Origin: Oscillospiraceae bacterium
GTDB taxonomy: Bacteria > Bacillota > Clostridia > Oscillospirales > Oscillospiraceae
Assembly (NCBI GenBank): GCA_902802045.1
Contig: CADCKQ010000002.1
Span: 124,001 to 188,000 of the forward strand
Length of the DNA: 64,000 nt
Reading direction: 5' to 3'
The translations under genes were made by a program, and so were the position numbers. Below are positions 27,832 through 35,905 of the stretch, in pieces; within the stretch, counting starts at the first letter, position 1, and each line of letters begins with the position of its first letter. The notes beneath the pieces were generated by a model that made no database searches, was not told where the DNA came from, and saw only the letters and a program-made list of their open reading frames with translations.

Positions 27832-28421
27832 CCAAAAACTTGAATCTGAACAACGCGGTATTTGTTACTTCGGCCGCTTCCGAAAAACAGTTTATATCAT
27901 CTTCCGTCAAGGGTATCGCTTTCGCGGGAAAGTCAAATGTCGGAAAATCGTCTGTCATCAATTCTCTTTTAAACAGAAAGAATCTGGCCAAGACAGGCGC
28001 CCAGCCGGGTAAGACTGTACATGTCAATTATTTTCTGATAGACGACAGAGTGTATTTCATAGATCTCCCCGGCTATGGCTACGCCAAAGTCTCCGCCTCC
28101 GAGAAGGAGAGATGGGGAAAACTTATGGAGAGCTTCTTTGCCGGGAACGATACCTACGATATAGGGATATTTATTGTCGACGCCAGACACAAGCCAACGC
28201 AGAACGATGTGACGATGGCAGATTACTTCAAGTCTTCGGGAAAAAAGTTTGCGGTGATCGCCAACAAGACTGACAAGCTTAAAAGATCCGAGATCGAGTC
28301 CAATATGAAACTCATCAGAGAGACGCTTGGCCTTTCCGACGATACGGAGCTTATACCGTTTTCTGCCCAGAGCGGTACCGGCAGGGCAGAAGTGATGAAT
28401 TATATTTTGAATAACCTTTAA
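27828..28421 (+). CDS. engB: Ribosome biogenesis GTP-binding protein EngB (YsxC)
   Basis: 197 residues. The G1 loop is GKSNVGKSSVIN, then the G2 threonine, G3 DLPGYGYA, G4 NKTDKL and G5 SAQSG. The order and the N-terminal AFAGKSNVG context identify the TrmE-Era-EngA-EngB type GTPase needed for 50S assembly. The lon-engB order and ATGA overlap are standard. A terminator begins at its stop codon. Confidence 0.96.
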   Translation: MTKNLNLNNAVFVTSAASEKQFISSSVKGIAFAGKSNVGKSSVINSLLNRKNLAKTGAQPGKTVHVNYFLIDDRVYFIDLPGYGYAKVSASEKERWGKLMESFFAGNDTYDIGIFIVDARHKPTQNDVTMADYFKSSGKKFAVIANKTDKLKRSEIESNMKLIRETLGLSDDTELIPFSAQSGTGRAEVMNYILNNL

Positions 28422-28445
28422 GGAAGCTGCACAGCTTCCTTTTTG
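28421..28445 (+). terminator. Terminator after engB
   Basis: AAGGAAGCTG/CAGCTTCCTT palindrome followed by TTTTT, ending the tig-clpP-clpX-lon-engB run. Confidence 0.85.
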
Positions 28446-28455
28446 TGAGGGAATA

Positions 28456-29028
28456 ATGGATGAATCCGAAAAGATAGTTTACAAGGTCGTAAGAAGCAGG
28501 AGAAAGACTTTTGCGGTTCAGGTGACGGAGGACGGGAGCGTTATAGTCAAGGCGCCGTTCCTTTCCACGGATCTCCAGGCCCGCAGGATCGTCGAAAAAA
28601 AGGAAAACTGGATAAGAAGGACAAGGGCGAGGATCCTCAGAAACAGGAGCATTGCCGCAAAAATGGGAGGGAAACTGAGCTGTGAAGTGCTCCGGGAACT
28701 GAAAGCCGGTGCGCGGAAGCTCATTCCCGGAAGAGTTGAGTATTACGCTAATATCATCGGTGTGAGATACGGAAAGGTCACGATAAGAGCGCAGAAGTCC
28801 AGATGGGGCAGCTGCTCGCGCCTCGGAAATCTGAGCTTTAACTGTCTGCTCATGCTCGCGCCTCCTGAAGTGCTGGATAGCGTCGTCGTACACGAGCTCT
28901 GCCACATAAAACAAATGAACCATTCTCCGAGATTCTATGACGAGGTGCGCAAAGCCTTCCCCGAATACGACAGATGGCAGAGATGGCTTAAAAACAACGG
29001 CCCCGCGCTGATGGCAAGGCTTCTGTAA
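28456..29028 (+). CDS. YgjP-like metallopeptidase domain protein
   Basis: 190 residues. The C-terminal half has the zincin motif HELCHIKQMNHSPRFY (about 152 on), preceded by SRWGSCSRLGNLSFN, the signature of the YgjP-like (DUF45) family often near restriction or repair genes. The N-terminal half is basic and beta-rich. Substrate unknown; it is probably a cytosolic protease or binding protein. GAGGG lies 5 bases before the ATG. It sits between the engB terminator and the scpA promoter, so it may be read only through that terminator. Confidence 0.85.
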   Translation: MDESEKIVYKVVRSRRKTFAVQVTEDGSVIVKAPFLSTDLQARRIVEKKENWIRRTRARILRNRSIAAKMGGKLSCEVLRELKAGARKLIPGRVEYYANIIGVRYGKVTIRAQKSRWGSCSRLGNLSFNCLLMLAPPEVLDSVVVHELCHIKQMNHSPRFYDEVRKAFPEYDRWQRWLKNNGPALMARLL

Positions 29029-29039
29029 TTACTGTATGC

Positions 29040-29073
29040 TTGTATTTTGCGCTCCGGTCTGATAAAATATAAT
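29040..29073 (+). promoter_or_regulatory. scpA promoter with almost no 5' leader
   Basis: TTGTAT (29040-29045), a 17-base spacer and TAAAAT (29063-29068), overlapped by a perfect TATAAT (29068-29073). The ATG at 29081 is 7-12 bases beyond the -10 boxes, and the leader AATTTAATTT has no Shine-Dalgarno site. Confidence 0.65.
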
Positions 29074-29080
29074 TTAATTT

Positions 29081-29869
29081 ATGGATCAACTGAATTTTCA
29101 TATAGAGAATATAGTCAGAGAAGACGGGGACGCGCTCGAGAACTTTGAAGGGCCTCTGAACCTCATTCTGATGCTGGTACAGAAGAACCGTATAGAGATA
29201 AGGGATCTCAAGATCTCAGATATTCTCGACCAGTATCTGGAATACCTGGACAGATACCGGAGCATGGATCTGGAGGTCGCGAGCGAGTTTGTTCAGATGG
29301 CATCCCATCTGCTTTATATAAAGACAAAAAGCGTACTTTCGAAAGACGATGAAAATCCCGAGCTTGAATTTCTTATAACTTCTCTCGAGCAGCTTAAAGC
29401 AAGGGACAGCTACAATGAGATAAAGACTGTCGTGCCTTTCTTTGAGGAGACCGCCAAAAGAGGCTTTTTGTATTATACAAAGAATGCCGAGCCCGATCCT
29501 GAAAACAGCGGCGCGTACAGTTACAATCATAAAGCCTTAGAGCTTCTTCAGGCACTGTACGATACCTTCTCAAGAAATGATGCGGCTGCAGTTCTTCCGG
29601 AAGCGGAAAATGTCGTACCTTCAAAGGTCATTTACAGTATAAAGGAAAAATGCAGCGAGATACTCAGGAATCTGATCAGCGAGAGATCAGTCAATCTCGC
29701 GAAGCTGTATGGGAGCTGTGCTTCCAGGTCGGAGCTTGTTGCGACCTTCGTCTCGATCCTTGAGCTGTGCAGCTTGGGGAATATTCAGATCAGAAAATAC
29801 GGAAACGGATATTCGGTCAGATATGTCTCCGGAGATATCGGAGAGATACTCGATTCGATCGCGGGATAA
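29081..29869 (+). CDS. scpA: Segregation and condensation protein A
   Basis: 262 residues. ScpA is the kleisin that bridges SMC heads. FEGPLNLILMLVQKNRIEI followed by DILDQYLEYL and SHLLYIKTKSVL is the conserved N-terminal SMC-neck-binding part. The C-terminal winged helix is around 200-255 (RSELVATFVSILELCS). It lies 3 bases before scpB, its partner. The start has no ribosome site and follows the promoter so closely that translation may begin at the mRNA 5' end. Confidence 0.95.
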   Translation: MDQLNFHIENIVREDGDALENFEGPLNLILMLVQKNRIEIRDLKISDILDQYLEYLDRYRSMDLEVASEFVQMASHLLYIKTKSVLSKDDENPELEFLITSLEQLKARDSYNEIKTVVPFFEETAKRGFLYYTKNAEPDPENSGAYSYNHKALELLQALYDTFSRNDAAAVLPEAENVVPSKVIYSIKEKCSEILRNLISERSVNLAKLYGSCASRSELVATFVSILELCSLGNIQIRKYGNGYSVRYVSGDIGEILDSIAG

Positions 29870-29872
29870 TTT

Positions 29873-30466
29873 ATGAACTTAAAAAGCGCTGTCGAGGCCA
29901 TACTTTTCGCGTCAGGCGAGCCTGTAGAGAAAGCAAGACTCTCTCTGTGTCTCGGCATAAATGATGAAGAGACTGAATCTTTGATCTCAGAACTTGCGAA
30001 AGCTTACTCGGATGAGGGTAAGGGCTTAAGGATCCTCAGTCTCGGCGATAAAGTCCAGATGTGCTCGGCTCCCGAATACAGGGAGTATATAAACAGAGTC
30101 CTTGAGGCGAGAAGAGCTCCTTCGCTGAGCAAAAGCGCGCTTGAGGTGCTCGCCATAGTTGCCTATTACCAGCCTGTTACCAGAGCTGCTGTCGACGCTA
30201 TAAGAGGGGTCGATTCCTCATATACCGTCGGATCTCTGGCAGAAAAGGGACTCATTAAGGTTACGGGAAAGCTTGAGGCGCCGGGCAGACCTTCTCTTTA
30301 CTCAACAACGGAAAACTTCCTGAGAGTTATGGACATCTCATCGCTCGACGAGTTGCCCGCTCTCCCGGATCTTACGTCTTCGGACGGCATTATGCAGCTT
30401 CAGGAATCCATCAATACGCTTATGGAAAGAGAAAACACCGAACAGCTTTCAATAGAGGGAAACTGA
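29873..30466 (+). CDS. scpB: Segregation and condensation protein B
   Basis: 197 residues. Two winged-helix units: the first AVEAILFASGEPVEKARL, the second at about 85-165 with LSKSALEVLAIVAYYQPVTR and DSSYTVGSLAEKGLI. ScpB dimers bind ScpA in the SMC-ScpAB condensin. Only a weak GCGGGA site precedes the ATG, so it is coupled to scpA. The DUF2953 and gerW genes follow in the order common in spore-forming Firmicutes. Confidence 0.95.
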   Translation: MNLKSAVEAILFASGEPVEKARLSLCLGINDEETESLISELAKAYSDEGKGLRILSLGDKVQMCSAPEYREYINRVLEARRAPSLSKSALEVLAIVAYYQPVTRAAVDAIRGVDSSYTVGSLAEKGLIKVTGKLEAPGRPSLYSTTENFLRVMDISSLDELPALPDLTSSDGIMQLQESINTLMERENTEQLSIEGN

Positions 30467-30485
30467 GACCGAGAGGTGATATTTT

Positions 30486-31178
30486 TTGACGGCCTTAATC
30501 GTCATAGGAATTATCGTCTTAATAATCGCGCTTATCATGCTCATACCTGTCGGAGCGGACATAGGATATGAGGATGGCGTGTTTTCCCTGTCTGCCAAAG
30601 TTCTTGGCGTTCTGATAAAGCTGTTTCCCAAGGACGAATCCAAGCCCGGGAAGGAAAAGCCCGGGAAAAAGAAAGAGAAAAAGCCCAAAAAGGTAAAGAA
30701 AAAGAAGAAGGAAGAAGAACCGGAAGAGGAACAGCCCAAAAAGAAGAAATTTGACTTTACGCTCGAAGAGATATTCGAGCTCCTCAGGAAAGTCCTGAAA
30801 AAGATCGGCAGATTCGGCAGGAAGTGGAATATTGACAGATTTCTTCTTGATCTCGTTCTGACAGGTGCGGACCCGTATGAGACCGCAAGACTTTTTGGAT
30901 ATATAAACGCATCCATTGCAACGCTGGCCCCGATGTGCAGGGATCGTTTCAACTGTAAAGACACCTTTGTCAGGACTGATGTGGATTTCGGCGCTGAAGA
31001 GACAAAGATCGATTTCGGACTTGCTTTCAGTATTAGGATCGGAGCATTCTTTGCCCTTGCTTTCGGGATCGCATTTGCAGCACTCGGGATACTTCTCAAA
31101 AATAAGAAGAGACTTAAGAAAGAAGCTAAACAGAATCCCGAGATCCCTGAAACGGCTGAAGATAAAGAAAATAATTAA
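30486..31178 (+). CDS. DUF2953 membrane protein (YtfI-like)
   Basis: 230 residues. The TTG start is supported by GAGAGGTGAT 5-6 bases upstream. An N-terminal membrane segment (about 4-22) precedes a short extracytoplasmic strand region. A very Lys/Glu-rich stretch (about 50-85) follows, then a helical domain (FTLEEIFELLRKVLKKI) and a C-terminal hydrophobic segment (about 180-205). DUF2953 proteins are regularly encoded next to GerW/YtfJ in spore formers; the molecular role is unknown. The long charged linker is the striking feature here. Confidence 0.8.
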   Translation: MTALIVIGIIVLIIALIMLIPVGADIGYEDGVFSLSAKVLGVLIKLFPKDESKPGKEKPGKKKEKKPKKVKKKKKEEEPEEEQPKKKKFDFTLEEIFELLRKVLKKIGRFGRKWNIDRFLLDLVLTGADPYETARLFGYINASIATLAPMCRDRFNCKDTFVRTDVDFGAEETKIDFGLAFSIRIGAFFALAFGIAFAALGILLKNKKRLKKEAKQNPEIPETAEDKENN

Positions 31179-31205
31179 TATTTAAGATATATGACGGAGG
31201 AATTC

Positions 31206-31595
31206 ATGATGGAAGAAAATCCCATTGGAAGACTGATGAATACAACTATGGAGAATGTGAGAAATGTCCTGAAGACAGATACAGTCGTCGGAGACCCGAT
31301 CACAACTCCTGACGGTATGATGCTCGTCCCGATCTCTAGAATAAGCATGGGATTCGGCGGCGGCGGAATCGAGCTGAACAGCAAGAGAAGCGCTGACACC
31401 AGACCTTACGGCGGCGGAAATGCTACAGGCGTGAAGATCGAGCCGATCGGTTTTCTCATAATCAAAGACGGCAATATCAGAATGGTCAATGTGACGCCTC
31501 CTGCGAACAACACTGTGGACAGGATAATCGAAATGGTTCCTCAGGTCATCGATAAGGTCGACGCCTTTATAGAGAAGCAGAAGAGCAGCGATTGA
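31206..31595 (+). CDS. gerW: GerW-family sporulation protein (YtfJ)
   Basis: 129 residues from the ATG at 31206 (or 31209), chosen because GGAGG (31196-31200) lies 5-8 bases upstream; the earlier ATG at 31191 would put that site inside the gene. The family core is GDPITTPDGMMLVPISR, GFGGGG and the repeated pattern of strands with IEPIGFLIIKDGNIR. In Bacillus GerW is needed for spore germination with L-alanine. Its presence supports an endospore-forming ancestry. rluB starts inside its stop codon. Confidence 0.9.
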   Translation: MMEENPIGRLMNTTMENVRNVLKTDTVVGDPITTPDGMMLVPISRISMGFGGGGIELNSKRSADTRPYGGGNATGVKIEPIGFLIIKDGNIRMVNVTPPANNTVDRIIEMVPQVIDKVDAFIEKQKSSD

Positions 31596-32293
31596 AAGAA
31601 AGACTTCAGAAGCTCCTCTCACAGGCAGGAGTTGCCTCGAGAAGAGCCTCGGAAAAGCTTATAGAAGAGGGGAGAGTTACGGTCAACGGATCGGCTGCCT
31701 CTCTCGGAGACTGTGCGGATTTTGAAACAGACGAGATCTGTGTAGATGGAAAAAAGATCTCTGCCGGAGAGAAAAAGGTCTATGTCCTTCTCAACAAACC
31801 CAAAGGCTATGTGACGACTCTGAGAGATGAGAAGAACAGAAAATGTGTGACCGATCTTCTGACCGGCCTCGAGACGCGCGTATATCCCGTAGGCAGACTG
31901 GATATCAATTCTGAAGGGCTGCTCATCCTTACAAACGACGGCGATTTCGCCTACAGGATGACCCACCCTTCCAAAGAAGTCAGGAAGGTCTACGAGGTGA
32001 GCGTGACCGGAGAGAATATCGCGTCTTCGCTTGAGATGCTCGCTTTACCTATCCTTGTCGACGGGGTATATGTCACTGCAAAGGATATTAAAGTCGTTTC
32101 CTCGGACGGAAAGAGCGCTGTTCTGGATATCACGATAGGTGAAGGAAGAAACCGGGAGATACGGCGTATGTGCAATGCATGCGATCTCTATGTCAGGAGA
32201 CTTGTCCGTATAAAAGAGGGAAATCTTGAGCTTGGAGAATTAAAGCCCGGCAGGTGGAGATATCTGAAAAGGTCCGAGATCGCGAATATATAA
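31592..32293 (+). CDS. rluB: Ribosomal large-subunit pseudouridine synthase (RluB/RsuA family)
   Basis: 233 residues. The TTG start overlaps the gerW stop (TTGA) and gives the usual N-terminus MKERLQKLLSQAGVASRRA of an S4 RNA-binding domain. The synthase domain follows, with VGRLDINSEGLLIL, the catalytic Asp being in GRLD (about 104), and RNREIRRM. It should convert a uridine in 23S (or 16S) rRNA; RluB/RluE/RsuA specificity cannot be settled by eye. It is the last gene of the scpA operon and faces secG across a terminator. Confidence 0.9.
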   Translation: MKERLQKLLSQAGVASRRASEKLIEEGRVTVNGSAASLGDCADFETDEICVDGKKISAGEKKVYVLLNKPKGYVTTLRDEKNRKCVTDLLTGLETRVYPVGRLDINSEGLLILTNDGDFAYRMTHPSKEVRKVYEVSVTGENIASSLEMLALPILVDGVYVTAKDIKVVSSDGKSAVLDITIGEGRNREIRRMCNACDLYVRRLVRIKEGNLELGELKPGRWRYLKRSEIANI

Positions 32294-32330
32294 AACAAAG
32301 CGGCCAAGCCATAGCTTGACCGCTGTTTTA
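32292..32330. terminator. Bidirectional terminator between rluB and secG
   Basis: AAAACAAAGCGG-CAAGC / GCTTG-CCGCTGTTTT with a CATA loop; A-run on one side and T-run on the other serve the two converging genes. Confidence 0.85.
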
Positions 32331-32342
32331 TTTAAGAAAAGA

Positions 32343-32582
32343 TCAGGCGATAATGTTCAGAACCAGAGTCAGAATGACGAATGCAAGACCGAACCATTTT
32401 GTGGCTTTGGCAAGCTTGGCGTCGAGAGACTTTGCTTTTGTTTTGGAGAGGAAAGTATCGGCACCGCCGCTGATAGCGCCGGAAAGGCCTGCACTTTTAC
32501 CGCTCTGCATTAAAACTATAACCGTAACAGCTAACCCGGAGAGCAGCTGGAATACTGTCAGAACAATAGAAATAGTAGACAT
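32343..32582 (-). CDS. secG: Preprotein translocase subunit SecG
   Basis: 79 residues. There are two membrane segments (about 3-22 and 58-78) around the conserved cytoplasmic loop VLMQSGKSAGLSGAISGGAD, the SecG signature. It is an accessory subunit of the SecYEG channel. GAGG precedes the ATG on the minus strand. It is transcribed alone from its own promoter and ends at the shared terminator. Confidence 0.95.
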   Translation of the reverse strand: MSTISIVLTVFQLLSGLAVTVIVLMQSGKSAGLSGAISGGADTFLSKTKAKSLDAKLAKATKWFGLAFVILTLVLNIIA

Positions 32583-32622
32583 CTTGAAACCTCACAATTA
32601 TTAATTCAGATAAAGCTTTAGT

Positions 32623-32651
32623 AATATAGCATATTTATAATATTAATTCAA
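32623..32651 (-). promoter_or_regulatory. secG promoter
   Basis: On the minus strand TTGAAT (32646-32651), a 17-base spacer and TATATT (32623-32628) preceded by TGC, an extended -10. Confidence 0.78.
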
Positions 32652-32663
32652 GCATTTTTTGAA

Positions 32664-33119
32664 TTAATGCCATACTGCTTTTTTGAGCGTATCGCCCTCG
32701 TAATAAAGAGACAGGGCGATATCATTTTTTCCTTTGGAAAGCGCTTCCAGAAAGAGCCTGTCGCCCTCCCAGAGATTCAGAGAGGGGATATCTTTTACAG
32801 GTATCCATCTGAGCTCTCCCTCGCTGCAGTTTTCATTGAGCTCTCCGGTCCAGGACGTCGCTGTATAGAGATACATGTTCTCGGCTTCCCATCTGTCGGA
32901 ATAGAACTTTACAAGGCCGCGGAGAGTGTATTCTTTCAGTCTCAGACCTGTCTCCTCGTATACTTCCCTCAAAAGACAGGAATCGCAGTCTTCGCCTTCT
33001 TCAAACTTTCCGCCCACTCCGATCCATTTTCCTTCGTTTAGATCGTTGTGCTTTCTGTTTCTGAGGAGCATCAGATAACAGTCATCCTTTTCGATATAGC
33101 AGAGAGTCGTGTTTATCAT
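32664..33119 (-). CDS. NUDIX hydrolase (8-oxo-dGTPase-like)
   Basis: 151 residues from the ATG at 33119, which overlaps the stop of the upstream YhfC gene (ATGA). The frame is open further upstream but has no plausible start. The NUDIX box is complete: GGKFEEGEDCDSCLLREVYE followed by ETGL. The N-terminal NTTLCYIEKDDCYLMLLRN and WIGVGGK match MutT/YtkD-type 8-oxo-dGTP or related nucleotide hydrolases. Substrate is an inference. Confidence 0.9.
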   Translation of the reverse strand: MINTTLCYIEKDDCYLMLLRNRKHNDLNEGKWIGVGGKFEEGEDCDSCLLREVYEETGLRLKEYTLRGLVKFYSDRWEAENMYLYTATSWTGELNENCSEGELRWIPVKDIPSLNLWEGDRLFLEALSKGKNDIALSLYYEGDTLKKAVWH

Positions 33120-33913
33120 TGTACAGCTTCTTTTTTCCAGACTGTCTTCGCGATAATTGCTGTCACTACAGCCATAAGACCGACAATTGCTTCGAGCGTT
33201 ATTGTTGAAACGCCTTTTCCGGAACATATAACGGTTATTCCGTCAACCAGCAGATGGATCAGTACAGCAAGCGGATACAGATACAAGCGGTTTTTCTTCT
33301 TCGCGGCAAACCATACGAGCACGGAAAGCGCTATCTGCAATACTATGGCAAATATCCTTTCGACTCCGCCCATAAGGAACAGGTAAGAGGGAGTAGTCTT
33401 GAGAAGACTAATCGCGTTATTGACCTGCGCAAGATAATCTCCGGTAAGAGAACTTGTGAGCATATCGGTTCTTCCGCTGTTTATAAGCACGGAATAGATT
33501 ATATTGTTGATCGAAGTGATACCGAGAAGATAAATTGCTTCAAATCCTCCGTGCCCGGCTCCGTACATCAGGGCATTGGCGTCTTTTCCGAGTTTTTTCT
33601 TCAGCACGGTCTTAAACGCGAGGAAACGTCCCGTCTCTTCAAAAAGACCGGCCATGAATCCGCCGTAAAGAGCATATGCAAATACATTGTTCTGGATCTT
33701 TTTTCCGATTTCCGTAGCAAATACCGCCTGATGAGCATATGCTTCGAGGACAAACGCAAAGACAAACATGACTGCGCAGCCGATAAAGAAGGGGAGAATG
33801 TCTGCTCCCTTTTTCTTTCGGAAATAAATAAAAAGAGCAATGGGAACACCAAAAGCGATAACAAGAGATACCGCCATGCATACAATTGAAAGAACAGGTA
33901 CGGTTCCGTTCAT
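33116..33913 (-). CDS. YhfC-family intramembrane glutamic protease-like protein
   Basis: 265 residues with about seven hydrophobic segments. FEETGRF in the third segment, GAGHGGFEAIYLLG and a late HLLVDG provide the paired Glu and His residues typical of the YhfC group, related to the CAAX-protease superfamily of intramembrane proteases. CTGGAGGAAT lies before the ATG. The NUDIX gene overlaps its stop, so they form a two-gene unit. Substrate unknown. Confidence 0.82.
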   Translation of the reverse strand: MNGTVPVLSIVCMAVSLVIAFGVPIALFIYFRKKKGADILPFFIGCAVMFVFAFVLEAYAHQAVFATEIGKKIQNNVFAYALYGGFMAGLFEETGRFLAFKTVLKKKLGKDANALMYGAGHGGFEAIYLLGITSINNIIYSVLINSGRTDMLTSSLTGDYLAQVNNAISLLKTTPSYLFLMGGVERIFAIVLQIALSVLVWFAAKKKNRLYLYPLAVLIHLLVDGITVICSGKGVSTITLEAIVGLMAVVTAIIAKTVWKKEAVQ

Positions 33914-34003
33914 TTTTTATTCCTCCAGAGCTGCAGTTCAGACATGGAAGCCCTTGTTATAGCCGCATTGAGAGCGTAAGAGCTTCCTGTTCATATTTAA
34001 CAG

Positions 34004-35863
34004 TTATTTCTTTTTGCTTACGGAGTTTTGTCTGTTATTCCGGTTTTTAGGCCTTAAGAACAATTGAGGTGTCATAATAACAGGAGTAAGTATAACCCCA
34101 AACAATATATATGAATAAGTGATAACGGTCGGGAGATCGATTCCTTTTCGGGTCAGAAGGAAAATCCCGCGATCCAGACATAATAATGAAATTGGAAGAA
34201 ACAGCAGATTTTTCTTAACAAATGAACCGATCATCTTCAAACCCGAAATGAACCAGTATTGGAGATTATCAACACTTGTAGACGGAAATGCTTTTCGTAT
34301 GGGCTTTATCTTATTTGCAAGATAACGCAGTGCTCCGCTCAGCATAGAGAAAGAATGCCCTACAAATGATACAGCGACAATAAACGCATGAAGCAGGTTT
34401 TCTTTACGTTCCCTCGAAAAAGATCTTCTCAAAACAGCTCCTCTCAGAGCGGGAAGGAAGATAAAGAGAAACGAGCAGAGAAGAAATCCGGCCCACAGGT
34501 AGTGGATATTGCCAAAGAAGCATTCAAACAATACAGTCGGAATCAGCATTATTGCGTTAATGTTGGAGAAGAAATACAGGATCATGAAAAAAACGTCACA
34601 GCCTCTGCTTTTCCCCATTACAACGGTTCCGTCGAAGAGCATCTCAAAGAGTCCGTATGAGTACCGGTGCTGTTTGCTCGTTTCTTCTGAAAAAGCACGG
34701 CTGACATATTCCGTAAATTCCAAACCGGGAATTTGCGCATACTTGCCATGATATCCGGCTGTATATAAAGCTATTGCTTTATCATAGTCTTCCGAAACTT
34801 TATTCTCAGACCACAATCCGGTTTCTGTCAGATGCTTTTTTCGAAGAAAAACATTGTGGCCTATCAGCGGAACAAAATATCCCTGAAGCGCTTTACAAGG
34901 CCATGTGCAGTGAAAAAGGCTGTTTACCTGATGCCCTATAGCATAGGAAAAGTAATTGTCATAAAGATTAACAGCATCAGTTGAACACTGAACATAAGCG
35001 AGTTCTTCATCTGCACAGAATTCAGGAACAATAGCTTCCATTATTCTTTCAGGAACACCTGAATCCTTATCCAGCATAAGAATAATATCGTTTGTCTGTA
35101 CTTTCCCTTCAGCATAAGCCCCTTCAAACAAACCGCCTTTTCGGGTAAGTGAATTCAGGTCAGAACCGCTTTCAATTGCAGAGCCCAATTTGAGTGTATA
35201 GTTAAGATTTGATGCTTTCTTAAACAGGCCGGCTCTGTTAGCTGAGGGTCTTGCAACAAAGGAAATACCGTTCTCGCGATAAAAGCGGATTCGTTCTGCC
35301 GCTTTAAATCTGTTTGCATCAGATTCATTAAGATCCCTGTAATCATTGCTGGCAAGTGCTTCGACGATATTATCAGTGCATAAACCTCCGACTAAAGGAG
35401 CAAGCCCGTCATCTGAAATAAGAATATCAGCATCTTTCCCGCTTATTTCATGATATCTTCTGCATGCGGCCATACTGTCTTTTATTGTTTGGAATATGAC
35501 GGAATTATCTTCAGTATATACCGGGATACTCACCGTGACGCTCATCCATTCATCGCTGTTTGGATAAGTACCGGGAGTATTCATATAGTATTTTCTGTTG
35601 ATAAGAGTTCTGCCTGAAAGAATTCTGCAAACTGACGGACGAAGTGACCAGAGAACATCAGAAGCATAATAGAAAGGATAAATGAAAAAGATGAAAGATA
35701 TAATAAGTCTTACAATTACGAAATGTGATTGTCCGTAAAGAAAGAACAAAAATATATGAAGTGAAAGATTTATAATCAGCGCCAATACATATGGCCAGAC
35801 ACCGCATATGCTGTTTCCAAGCCTGGGCGGTATCCGATTTTTTCTGATCTGTCGTTTGTGCAT
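34004..35863 (-). CDS. Membrane glycosyltransferase family 2 (cellulose-synthase-like)
   Basis: 619 residues from the ATG at 35863, with GGAGG 7 bases upstream. Two N-terminal membrane segments (about 22-62) lead to a GT2 catalytic domain. It has ILISDDG (about 148), the metal-binding LDKDSGVPE (about 265), SEDYDKAIALYTAG (the ED catalytic part) and KQHRYSYG, a QxxRW-like element. At least four more membrane segments follow. This arrangement fits processive synthase-translocases that build and export a beta-glycan. The sugar and polymer cannot be told. It lies 42 bases after a lipoprotein gene with which it is presumably co-transcribed. Confidence 0.85.
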   Translation of the reverse strand: MHKRQIRKNRIPPRLGNSICGVWPYVLALIINLSLHIFLFFLYGQSHFVIVRLIISFIFFIYPFYYASDVLWSLRPSVCRILSGRTLINRKYYMNTPGTYPNSDEWMSVTVSIPVYTEDNSVIFQTIKDSMAACRRYHEISGKDADILISDDGLAPLVGGLCTDNIVEALASNDYRDLNESDANRFKAAERIRFYRENGISFVARPSANRAGLFKKASNLNYTLKLGSAIESGSDLNSLTRKGGLFEGAYAEGKVQTNDIILMLDKDSGVPERIMEAIVPEFCADEELAYVQCSTDAVNLYDNYFSYAIGHQVNSLFHCTWPCKALQGYFVPLIGHNVFLRKKHLTETGLWSENKVSEDYDKAIALYTAGYHGKYAQIPGLEFTEYVSRAFSEETSKQHRYSYGLFEMLFDGTVVMGKSRGCDVFFMILYFFSNINAIMLIPTVLFECFFGNIHYLWAGFLLCSFLFIFLPALRGAVLRRSFSRERKENLLHAFIVAVSFVGHSFSMLSGALRYLANKIKPIRKAFPSTSVDNLQYWFISGLKMIGSFVKKNLLFLPISLLCLDRGIFLLTRKGIDLPTVITYSYILFGVILTPVIMTPQLFLRPKNRNNRQNSVSKKK

Positions 35864-35905
35864 ATCCGGACCTCCGTTAACCGATCGGGATTTCTTCAGG
35901 ATCAA

